Source of the DNA: Tetrapyrgos nigripes
Lineage: Eukaryota; Basidiomycota; Agaricomycetes; Agaricales; Campanellaceae
Length of the DNA stretch: 64,000 bases
Direction of reading: 5' to 3'
Assembly: GCA_013368315.1 (NCBI GenBank)
Contig: JAACJM010000194.1
Coordinates: forward strand, 62,001-126,000
This document shows, one piece after another, positions 11,297 to 20,216 of the stretch. A model generated the notes under the pieces. The model had not been told where the DNA came from and did no database searches. It was given only the letters and a program-made list of their open reading frames with translations. Position 1 is the first letter of the stretch, and each line of letters begins with the position of its first letter. A program made the translations under genes and the position numbers.

Positions 11297-11908
11297 TGTA
11301 ATATCTATGCTTCCATACATCTTTCCGATTGCATCCGATGCTTCTCCGAACTTCTTTTCCTTTTATTTCGAACTTCATTCCCTTTCATTCCGAACACTTT
11401 CCGATCATTCATTTCCGATTTCATATCTGAGCTCCACTATTAATCTCCACACACAGATCCCATCCGGGAACTCGTGATTCATTTTGGATAACTACCGGAT
11501 AGCTCGTATCTAATCTCCAAAGCTATTCCACTTCATCTCCAATCCGTTCCACTTCGTTCCGTAGTACTCCAATCCATCTCCAATAACACCATGTGCTTTT
11601 CCTTCATTTCCGAACCTTTCCTATCTTACTCCTACTCATTCTGATAGTTTCCGAAGTAGTACTTAAGCTAGCAACTTTGTAGTAGATAGCTTAAGTCTAA
11701 AATCGAATTAGCTGGTCTCCTAACTTCATCCGACTTCAGACAACAAAGTACCATCTTAACGGATTCCATTCCGTGTCATCCCTATACTTCATTTCCAGAG
11801 ACTACCGGGTCTGCCCGGGTCCGTCTTCATCCTTTCCTAAAAACTCCAACAAGACTTCCGCTCGGGTCCGATGTGTTTCCTAACGCTAGGATCCGCCCGG
11901 ACTTAACA
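11297..11908 (+). repeat. 3' LTR of the chromovirus
   Basis: The repeat is 612 bases, starting TGTAATATC after a purine-rich run and ending CTTAACA before the GATAT duplication. Relative to the 5' LTR it shows ten substitutions, all transitions, eight of which create or destroy a CpG, plus the 11-base length difference. Most changes are CG to TG or CA on this side. Confidence 0.95.
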
Positions 11909-12664
11909 GATATGACAATTCTGTAGGAATTTACGTGCTCACAATGCTGCCCCACCTGGAAACAATCTATCCCACCACAATCATCCTCCTCTCCCACTTC
12001 TACAAGAACAAGCAAGACTCCATTATCAAGAGTCTTTCTCAACCTCTGGAATTTGCGGCTCCTGCTCCATCATCCCAATCTAATCCACAAGCATCCACAC
12101 AGGGACATGGCACTCAAGATGGGGAGAATGATATTCAGGAAGTCAGTAGAGGAGATTCTGTGGTGGTTTAATCTGGAGATTTCAATTGAGGGATAAAGCA
12201 CAGTGGGAATAGTGAGAAGGACAAGTTTCTTTTATTTACAGAATGATTCTGCTATCTCTCTCATTTACTTACTTATTGAAGCTCAAATCCGAAATTCCTA
12301 CTATCATTTGATTATATAATCACTATTTGATACCATCCGCCCGTTCTTTATTATTTAGGATTACTCACACAGTCAAGTTATACTACACTACATTTGAAAT
12401 CATCTTGACAAGAGACCCGAGAACTCAAGACTCAGCTTCTGGCCTCATCGACCTTTTAAGCTCCCTCCTCTCACTGGAGACATACGCACAAGGAACCCTA
12501 ATGGAAAAACAACAATGGAAAGAACAATAACAAAAACCAAAGAAAAATCAGAACAAACAAACAGAGAAAACACACCAAAAGTACAATCAACACAACCATA
12601 GATATGCTTTACGCCATAATTGTCCCAATCTCAAGACCCCACCTCTCTGCCCAGGCATACCCAG

Positions 12665-13010
12665 CTGCAACATCAAATTGTGGTAAGGCATATAGCAATC
12701 GGAAGGTGGAGGCCTAACCAGGAACCTATCCTGCAATAAAAACAGAAACATAAGAAATAAAAAAACCAACAGGAGAAGTCATCAAATCTACTATCTCTGC
12801 AAACTGAAGCTTCAACACTTGGGATTCCAGCTGTTGAAGACCCCCCCCCCTGGCCCCTTTCTTTCTCTTCCCCTCTTCTTCCAGATTGCAGTAAGGCATA
12901 TAGGAATTGGACGGTGGAGGTCCAACAAGTAACTTATCCTGCAATAAAAACAGAAATATAAGAAATAAAGAACCAACGTGAGAAGTCATCAAATCTACCA
13001 TCTCTGCAAG
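12665..13010. repeat. Imperfect 210-bp tandem duplication
   Basis: Two units, about 12665-12802 and 12880-13010, share 'gtaaggcatatag', 'cctgcaataaaaacag' and 'agaagtcatcaaatcta' in the same order. Between them lies a segment (12806-12875) that also occurs near 33355-33425. No coding potential is evident. Confidence 0.7.
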
Positions 13011-13151
13011 TTCAGGCTATAGCATAAATATTTTATAAAAGTTTATGCAAAAATCGCGGTTATAACCGTGAATGCTATCTTATAAAAAACCATGGAGGAT
13101 CCCTGCCTACGAGGCATTTATAAGCGACCTTCCATGGTCTCTGGTCTGTAC

Positions 13152-13245
13152 TTCGGAAAATGCCTTTGCTCGGCGCTCACCTGCTGTCGGGGCTTTCGGA
13201 AAATGCTCTGGGCTCGGGTTAATTTGGAAAATGCTTTGGTTCGGG
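13152..13245. repeat. Three copies of a short TTCGGAAAATGC motif
   Basis: The motif TTCGGAAAATGC followed by a pyrimidine-rich run and CTCGG starts at 13152 and 13195, and a variant (TTTGGAAAATGC) at 13223. The spacing is about 43 and 28 bases. It lies about 250 bases from the end of the recombinase gene. It could be a subterminal binding site array of a mobile element, but nothing proves that. Confidence 0.5.
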
Positions 13246-13494
13246 CTATTTAGCGTACCTGACCCCCTGGGAATCTTCCCGCTTCTCTGCTCTGTAATTC
13301 GGATTGTAAAAATGCCTTGTCAGGTGTCCCTCGGCTGTCGGGTCGGGGCTTGGGCCTGAGAATATTATCAAAGTTTAGAACGTATAAAGGGGGAAGTGGG
13401 GATTAGAGGCGTGTGAGAGCTCATTATGGAAGAGTGGAAACTACTGGGTAAAGTCCAATGCCCTGAAACAGCAACAATGGGAATTAGAACAATC

Positions 13495-14505
13495 TTAATG
13501 AGCAGGATGACCGAAAAGAAGGGCATGCAGGACTACGGGGTTCTTACGAATATATATCTCGAAAGTGTGGGAACTCCACCTCCCTGTGGCCTGGATCAGA
13601 TGTGGAGAAACACCACTCTGAGCCATTGATGTGGCACCCCCTGCACGCATTGAATGTCCCGAGATGTTGGCGTTAGGGAAAAACATCTTCAATCTCTTGA
13701 TAAACCAATCACGAGTGGGGATTTTGCTGTTTGAGCGGATCCAGAGCTCAGGACGTAATGGGAAAAGATGGTCTCGAGAGTCGAGGTATGAAAGGAAATG
13801 AGGAGTGGGGTTTGAACAACGCGTGGTACTTTGTATAATGACAAGGTTGCCTTCGAAAAAATGATCTGCTTTATGGCCAGGAAGAAATAAGGAGTACTGG
13901 TCTGGATCGCTGGTGTCAACGGAGTGTCGTATCATAGTCTTTCGACGGTTGATCAATTGTTTGTTTGTAGGGTCTGTTATCTCCCCAAATCGAAGCAGTC
14001 CGTGGAAACCTGTAAGCACCATTGCTTTGAATAGGAAGTCGTCATGGGATTGTGAAGATGATAGGGAATTAATGATGATCTCAAGCTGGTCATGGGATAG
14101 GGGAAGTTTTCTATTGACTGGGGTGCCCCATCGACGTAAGCAACCAGTCATCGTGCGTGTCACCAATGATGAGTTCCGTGCCTGCCGTGCATTGGGAAAA
14201 TGCACCTCGAGCTCACTAACAATGCCCGAGAGGTAATTGTTGACAGAACGAGGGTTGATATGCGAAGACATGAACACAGCATACATGCTGAGAGTCTCAG
14301 GAGTGGGAATAATGGGGAAATCATGGGTCTTGCAGAAAGTAAGGTAGGAATTAAGAGCAGAAGAATAAGAAGAGGAAGAAGAGGTATCAATGGAAAAGCC
14401 AAGACAAATAGATCGTTCGTGAATCAACTTTTCCAAACTCCAAGGCTCACGAACAGGTTGCCTAGAGGTTGCTGAAATAGATATCATGTTGCCCCCAGTG
14501 TCCAT
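13495..14505 (-). CDS. Tyrosine recombinase (Crypton-like or related)
   Basis: This is a 336-residue tyrosine recombinase, the family that cuts and rejoins DNA through a 3'-phosphotyrosine link. The N-terminal half (about 25-125) resembles a SAM-like core-binding domain. The catalytic half has Arg172 (in GLLRFGE), Lys212 (in HKAD), the box His284-x-x-Arg287 (SGHSMRAGG), Trp310 (TGRW) and Tyr318 (EIYIRKNP). The full Arg-Lys-His-Arg-Trp-Tyr set is thus present, so the enzyme may be active. The frame is open with no intron or stop. It lies downstream of, and on the same strand as, a CCHC Gag-like gene, as in YR retroelements, but I find no reverse transcriptase between them, which is more like a Crypton DNA transposon. 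The element class stays open. Confidence 0.85.
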   Translation of the reverse strand: MDTGGNMISISATSRQPVREPWSLEKLIHERSICLGFSIDTSSSSSYSSALNSYLTFCKTHDFPIIPTPETLSMYAVFMSSHINPRSVNNYLSGIVSELEVHFPNARQARNSSLVTRTMTGCLRRWGTPVNRKLPLSHDQLEIIINSLSSSQSHDDFLFKAMVLTGFHGLLRFGEITDPTNKQLINRRKTMIRHSVDTSDPDQYSLFLPGHKADHFFEGNLVIIQSTTRCSNPTPHFLSYLDSRDHLFPLRPELWIRSNSKIPTRDWFIKRLKMFFPNANISGHSMRAGGATSMAQSGVSPHLIQATGRWSSHTFEIYIRKNPVVLHALLFGHPAH

Positions 14506-14798
14506 CGCGGGGGTTTAGAAAGTCGGAACAATACCCAGAAATTGAAGAAAGTGATAAAGGAAGAATGAAAAAGAAATGGATCGAAGCAGAAATATATCGT
14601 GAAAAGGAGAAGAAGGGGACAGTCCATTCAATGAGTCAAGTCAAAAGAAACCGAAACAGTCCGATCGTTAAGTCATTAAGAAAAGGAAAATTCAATGAAA
14701 CGAAATGAAGAACTGAAAAGGGGGAAATTGAGATAAAAACAGTCCGATCATTAAGAAAAGGAAAATCTGATGAGACGAAATCAAGAACAGGAACGAGA

Positions 14799-16147
14799 TC
14801 ATTTACGGGGATTTGTAATGGGGGATGTGGGTTTGGCAGGGAGGGAGGAAGGGACAGTAGAAAGAGAAGAAGTGGATTTTGTAGGTAGGTGGGGACAATT
14901 AGGGCTTCTGTGACCAGGTAACTCACAAGCATTGCAGATATGCAGGCGAGGACAGCTACCAGGCACACCAGTGCAAAGTCCCATGTTCCAGTTGTTGCAA
15001 GGAACCTTTGACTTGACTGGTGTAGCCCGGGTAGCCACATGGGAAAGGGTTGACTCTTCAACACAAGAGCCGGTGTCGCTGATGTGAGATTCTCTGAGGT
15101 CAGTGAATTGGTTGAAATCAGAGAAACGAAGAGTTTTGGTGTAAGCGACTCGGGCTCAAACTGCCTTGTCAAAATTGAGTACCCTCGAATAGAAAGGCTT
15201 TTTGACAGAGGCAAATTGACAATGAATATATTCACCATATGCTCTGACATCAGACTTGAGGTGAGGAAAGGTGCGGCTATATGCGATGATGACCTTGTAC
15301 CACGCCACTCCCCATTCATTAGAATCCGTGATAACCTTCGCAGGGGTTTGATTTCCGAACTTGATTTGAATGTCATCTGTCAAGCTCTCCGTATGATCCT
15401 CGGTGTATGTATTGGAGTACATGGACGTGAAAACCACGTCAAGATTGACAGGTTTGCCAAGTAGAATTGCTTTGAGTTCGGATTCCGGTAGATCAGGACA
15501 GAGGGGAGATGACTGAAGGGAGCGTAGTGCCTTTTTCGGATCTTCAAGGTTCTTCTCAATCAGACACAGGGTTTGACGACAGTTAGGGGAAAGGGAATCC
15601 ATAGCAACGGCAGTGAGGGGGTTGCCGCTTGACCATGGGTACTCAGCGTCATCGTCTGTTCCTGCCTTCTTACTCGGAGAAGGTTGATCAAATGGATCAG
15701 AATTGCATCCCTTGCCCTCTTTACTCCTCTAACATTGGCTCCATCCTCAACTTTATCCACATTATCCAACATCTCCAGGAAAGCAGCTAGTCCATCCTTT
15801 TGTGCCTGCTCCGACATTCCCGGAAGTGCACGAAGCTTCTCCTGTATATCGGTAACGGCGTTAATCTTGGAAATGTGGTGTTTGCGGTATCGATTGACGA
15901 TTGCATTGCAATCAGCCAGTGTGGCTTGAGGAACCGTGACTGTGCGGCGAATAGTCCCACCAGGTGTCACATTAGTGGAAGGTGGCGCAGCTGGACTGGT
16001 AGTACTAGTGCTCAGAGGACCAGCACTGGTAGTGGTGGGACCGTGGGAAACACTGTCTCTGGTGTTGGTAGAGCTGGGAGAAGCACCAGGCATAACACCG
16101 GCGTTAGTGGGAGGAACATCCGAAGAAGAGATAGCGTTCTGAGACAT
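14799..16147 (-). pseudogene. Gag-like CCHC zinc-knuckle protein next to the recombinase
   Basis: The start MSQNAISSSD (16147) leads into a Ser/Thr/Pro-rich region, then a helical part, then a frame change near 15600-15670 (poorly placed intron or indel). The next frame carries the region beginning MDSLSPNC, with a capsid-like helical domain, and ends with a cysteine/histidine motif (CNNWNMGLC, then C and H, then CNACELPGHRSPNC) near 14935-15000. An in-frame TGA at about 15156 separates the helical part from the zinc motif. Relatives I remember have Arg there, consistent with CGA to TGA. Similar proteins accompany tyrosine recombinases in basidiomycete genomes. Likely role: nucleic-acid binding for the element. 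It looks inactivated. Confidence 0.65.
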
Positions 16148-16530
16148 GTGAATGGAGTGATGTAGATGAATATGAACGAAGGAATTCTCAAGGGAATGGG
16201 AAGTGAGTGAAAGAATAAAAACTGAGGAGAAAGAATGAAATAATTGAGCTATAAGTATTGTAATAAATATCAAATACTTCGAGACATGTATGAACAGATG
16301 TGTGGGAGGAAGGAGACCAACGGTTTCACTAGTGTTTGACTAGATCACAAACCATTGATATGAAAGGTTTGATCTCGACGGCGAAACCGTGTTGATGTGC
16401 AAACCAAGAGAAGCTACGAGATGTAGACGAGATGGGATTAATAGGATGCGAAGGAACTACCTGAGTAGGAGATGGGAAAGGTGGAGATGAGAAATGCGAG
16501 ACTCTGAGAAGTACTCACAATTAGACTATA

Positions 16531-18190
16531 TTAAATAAATAATTTAACCACGATATAATCGTCTTCAAAAACTGTAGCCAATACCTTTCTTCGACAGATT
16601 CCAGTTTGAAGAAACGCATATAAGCCCTCATTATCCGAATCAGTGTCGATCCTGGGCTCTCGCCATAGAACAGTGCCATCAGCAGCGGCGTTGTATGTTC
16701 CTCGAAGCGATCCGTGAGTTTCTGCATACTTCTTGGCCTCAGCTCGTTGTTTGGCCTGTTCCTTGGCAGAGAGTGTTGGTTTCTTTTTTGGTTTGCCTTT
16801 CTATTCACATCTTGTACTTCCTTCTCTAGATTTATCGAGTATGCGGTTTTCTCCACCAGTAACACTGCGAGGCCAGTTCTAGTTGGATCTCGAGCTGCTC
16901 GGCCGGCGCACTGGACAAATGCAGATACTGATCCTGGTAGCTTCCACTGGACCACGATATCAATATCAGGTATGTTACAACCCTATGCAATCTATGATTC
17001 AGCAAACTAGTGAGTTAATAAGAGTGTGGGCTGACGTACCATTCCAGCCGCATCAGTACAAATCAAAATCTGTACTTCACCAGCTCTGAATTGCGACAAG
17101 ACGGTCTCTCTATAGGCGGTGGAGTATGTAGCATTATACACTCGCACCGCCTCACGACTGATAGTGCAAGGTAAGAGATCAACAATGTGATCTTCCATAT
17201 CAATGCCACCCATGATATTATCCCAGTAGATGAACGTCTTCGGAATTTTGGTGGTGCATTGGGCATTTTGTGGGACAACGAAATCAAGATCGATGAAACT
17301 ATTGATTGGATTGTGCGATAGGGCGAACGACCAGTGAGACATTTGAGCGATCGTTCCCAACATCGATACTGACACACTCTTGGTGATGAATATGCAGCTT
17401 TTTCATCACATCCCGACGCACTCGTCTTGGAAACGTGACAGATAATGCAACAATAGGTGTGTTCTTTGGTAGGAATGCTCTCACCAATCCCAGCTCCCCA
17501 TACTTCTTGCGAAATCCAGATCCCCAATGTGATACGACGTGAGCTTCATCAACAACTGTAGAGATGACTCGATGGGTGAACTCCGGCTTACGGAGGATCT
17601 CATCAATAAATCGCTTTGATAGGAGCATTTCTGGAGAGACGATGACGATCTGATATTCTCCAGCAACGATTCTCTGCAATAGCGACTGAGCGTTCCTCAT
17701 AATTGAGGCCGTAAAGTACGTACCTTAATCGTCTCAGCACTAAATGCCTGCTGACTACTGTTGATGGCAACAGCGCTCAATTTGAATTCATCCGCAAAGG
17801 TTTTCACCTTTTACAAAGTGAGAACAGCTTGTTGATGCATATGATAGCTAGAAGGTCACTAACCTGTTCGTTCTGCAGTGCTATTAATGGTGATACTAAT
17901 ATTGTCACCATACCCTTGCTTTTCTCGTGACAATGAGGGCCAGCAGCAATGGCAGTCTTGCCGCTTCCAGTACCTGCATGGACCACAACATCCTTTTGAG
18001 AAAGTTGGGCTTCGAGTGCACGTATTTGAAAGGATCGCAATGGCTTCCCCAGCACCTCTTCGACTTTTGTAGGTAAGCTTTCAATGTCCTTTGCTGAGAA
18101 TGTTGGTCTTTGAAACTTTGGCTGTGCGTTGGCAACTTTAGGACCGGTTTTCTTCTTTCTGCTGTTGTTCGAGGGCATGTTTGTAGTCAA
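16531..18190 (-). pseudogene. RecQ-like DEAH-box DNA helicase, frameshifted
   Basis: This is a superfamily 2 helicase of the expanded Agaricomycete RecQ type. Exon 1 (start 18190, or the inner ATG at 18178) has the Walker A GTGSGKT after the RSFQIRALEAQ motif. Short introns follow LQNEQ, TIK and AGM. Further motifs are VVDEAHVVSHWG (DExH box), LSVTFP (usually LSATLP), ILICTDAAGM, and PDIDIVVQWKLP with motif VI as QCAGRAAR, where families have QRAGR. Two frame breaks are evident: near 17318 (RPIA to HNPINSF needs two bases) and near 16800 (one base). The tail re-opens in the second frame to an end at 16531 and is shorter than full RecQ C-termini. The lost motif VI arginine and frame breaks argue for a decayed copy. 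The start lies 84 bases from the divergent DUF6589-type gene. Confidence 0.82.
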
Positions 18191-18274
18191 GAAATGTACA
18201 AATCATTGTTATCGGTTATGATTTAATGCCATTGATTTTTTGAGCAACACGTTTTTTTCTTATCTTTTCATCTC
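18191..18274. promoter_or_regulatory. Shared bidirectional promoter region
   Basis: Only 84 bases separate the starts of the divergent RecQ-like and DUF6589-type genes. The stretch is AT-rich, with a pyrimidine run (tttttttcttatcttttc) just before the DUF6589-type start. It must hold both promoters if both genes are transcribed. I see no defined TATA box or operator. Confidence 0.5.
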
Positions 18275-20216
18275 ATGTCTCATCGGCCGCTCGCTTCAGA
18301 GCGGCTCCAGTCACCTGTGGTCTCTGATGAGGATGAAGACTGTCCTAACTTCGCTCCTCGTATGCTTTTTGGAGATTTTATTGGGACCAATACTTCCAGG
18401 ATACCTACAGATCTTCCCCCTTCTGATGTTCCTTCAGACTCAAGCGTAGACTCAGATGCTTCCAGCTCTAACAGCCCCATTCCAAACTGTTCTTTTGCTC
18501 AGGATCTTGCTGCTCGTCTCCCTGCAACAGCTTCACAAGCTAGAGGTGCCACTGAGTCTAGGCAACATCGACAACGTGCCTCGTCTCTCCCTCCTATACA
18601 GTACAGCGAAGGCTTTGAAATGCTTTCTCCTCTTGCTGGCACTGCAGGGCAGAAGCAGGCTCAAAGACGAGAGCAGGAGAGGCGAATAAGCAAACAGGCT
18701 CGATTGAAACACCAGGAGAACAGGGAACAAAATCTCAGCAATCTCCTACGTTCTGTTTCCGATGAAGGCTATACTCTCGCAGATCTGCTTGAATTTGTTT
18801 CGGAACCTCAACACTCCCAGGCCCAAGCACTGTACGATCATTTGTTCATTCGAAATGGTAGAGTGTTGCATATCCTGGATTGCTGGGTCTCTTCTGCCAA
18901 CAGCGAGAAGGGATGTAATGAGGTTAAGGAGTGGGCCTTTGCATTGACTGCAGCAGAAGTACGGACTGAAGCTCGAATCATCACATCCAGTGGTTTCTTG
19001 TGTCATACAGTCAATGCATCCACATTGGCTGAATTCAGTTTTGGGACATACTACCAGCAGTTATCATCGAAGTGGGTGCCAGTTGTGAGTCGAATATTCT
19101 CAGCACTTGCCAGTTCACAATGGCAGGTCCAGGATACACTTTCACCTACGCGTTTGGCTCGAAAGACAGCAGTCAGTCTGATTAACTATATTCCAAAGAA
19201 TGTAACTGATCACTTTCTTAGACCATTACATTGGCGATGCTTTGTTGTCTCAACGAGTATAGTAAAGCAAATCATTTCTCTCAGACAATCATGGGCCTAA
19301 CACTCTATGCACAAGGTGCAACCAGACAACTGTTTGCATCTCTCACACATTTATCACTCGTTGAGAGCTACTCCAGTCTCATCCGGAAGGGTTGTTTTAT
19401 TCCAGACATTAACAAACGTCAGGAGCCACTTGAACAAATCAAACGACTCAATCAATCCATCCCAAGTTCATTCTCTGCACCTTTTGCCAACCAATCTCTG
19501 TCTCTCCCAGATGCCGTCACCCAAGACACTCCAACGCCAAAATCTGAACCACCTGCTGGCACCCTTCATAACCTGTCCCATTCATTTCGTCTTCATGCAC
19601 GGGAAATAGCTGCATCTGGGCTTGTCGCTAAGATCTATGACAACATGAATTTTTTTGCCCGCATAAAGGTAATCTAAAATCTGTCTAGATCCACAGTTTA
19701 CTAATATATACACATTGCCATAAAGACACTCAGGAAAACAGCACCAACTACACTATTTACAAACTTCGAGAGGCTGATCTGAAGGATATGCAGCTTGACG
19801 AGTTTATGAAAGCATTTGCAGATGCGCCCGAGCTTTCGAAATGGGATGTTCTTTTGAATGCCAAAGAAGGAGAACTCCTTCGATCATCACTTACACTGGG
19901 GGCGAGCTCATGGGAAGCAGGCCCTCAGCTCCCAGGCAGGAAGCCTCATGGGAAGCAGACTGGACAGCTCCCACCGGTAATCTAAACTATTGAATTCGAA
20001 GGGCCCAAGTAGCTAGGCCCAAGTACTTCGTGTAACCTTAGCAGGGGCTGAATCCAGGATTGCACTGCAATCTGCAGTGTACCTTATATACTTATATAGA
20101 AAACACTGTAGTAGTACAACAGATATAGAACAAAGACCGGCATTAAATGAAAATGTATATAACTTGTGAATACAAAGAGTCAAAGCCTTTCTATTCTTTG
20201 CAGCCCTACACACTAT

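Larger units (their letters stand above)
3772..11908 (+). mobile_element. Ty3/gypsy chromovirus (LTR retrotransposon), near complete
   Basis: The element has two long terminal repeats (3772-4394 and 11297-11908) that start TGTAATATC and end CTTAACA. Flanks are GGTAT at 3767-3771 and GATAT at 11909-11913, a 5-bp target duplication with one mismatch. The order gag, protease, reverse transcriptase, RNase H, integrase, chromodomain is that of Ty3/gypsy chromoviruses (Metaviridae type) of fungi. An extra antisense gene lies between pol and the 3' LTR. A purine-rich run (cctaagaggggga) just before the 3' LTR is the likely polypurine tract. One nonsense codon in pol makes this copy probably non-autonomous. 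It inserted into the last exon of seven-helix gene copy A. Confidence 0.95.
2687..12171 (+). pseudogene. Seven-helix membrane protein, copy A, split by a retrotransposon
   Basis: This is a multi-pass membrane protein of a large basidiomycete family of unknown function. Exons read by comparison with copies B and C are 2687-2771, 2834-2876, 2925-3087, 3146-3248, 3308-3363, 3417-3505, 3566-3677 and 3736-3771, the last resuming at 11914-12171. Family landmarks are RMRLFLVAAC-type helix 2, a helix 3 with VVWRAW, and 'EQILVLLVQSGIIYCIPW' in helix 6. Exon 3 lacks 39 bases (13 codons) found in copy B, still in frame. The last exon carries the whole Ty3/gypsy element between 3772 and 11908, so the gene is broken before helix 7. 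A 5-bp duplication (GGTAT before, GATAT after) frames the insertion, and the exon reads on in frame afterwards to a stop at 12171. Apart from the insertion I see no stop in its exons, so the damage may be recent. Confidence 0.88.
12172..13494. other. Gene-free stretch with short tandem duplications
   Basis: No gene is supported here. Up to about 12660 the sequence still matches the downstream flank of copy B (to about 42510), which marks the right end of the segmental duplication. From 12665 to 13010 a roughly 210-base unit occurs twice. Three short repeats lie at 13152-13245, and a 12-base palindrome (CGGTTATAACCG) lies at 13057-13068, next to an inverted GCATAAA/TTTATGC pair at 13022-13048. 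Confidence 0.6.

Noticed and set aside
14636..15376. A 246-codon minus-strand frame overlapping the zinc-knuckle gene
   Set aside because: It is a shadow frame. The neighbouring frame carries the Cys/His motif and the capsid-like part.
13495..16147. DIRS/Ngaro-type YR retrotransposon
   Set aside because: Zinc-knuckle and recombinase genes fit, but no reverse transcriptase lies between or beside them, so the class is left open.
18275..19300. A separate short gene upstream of the Plavaka element
   Set aside because: The frame, intron at 19172-19221 and later exons join it to the 24527-26342 part as one DUF6589-type gene.
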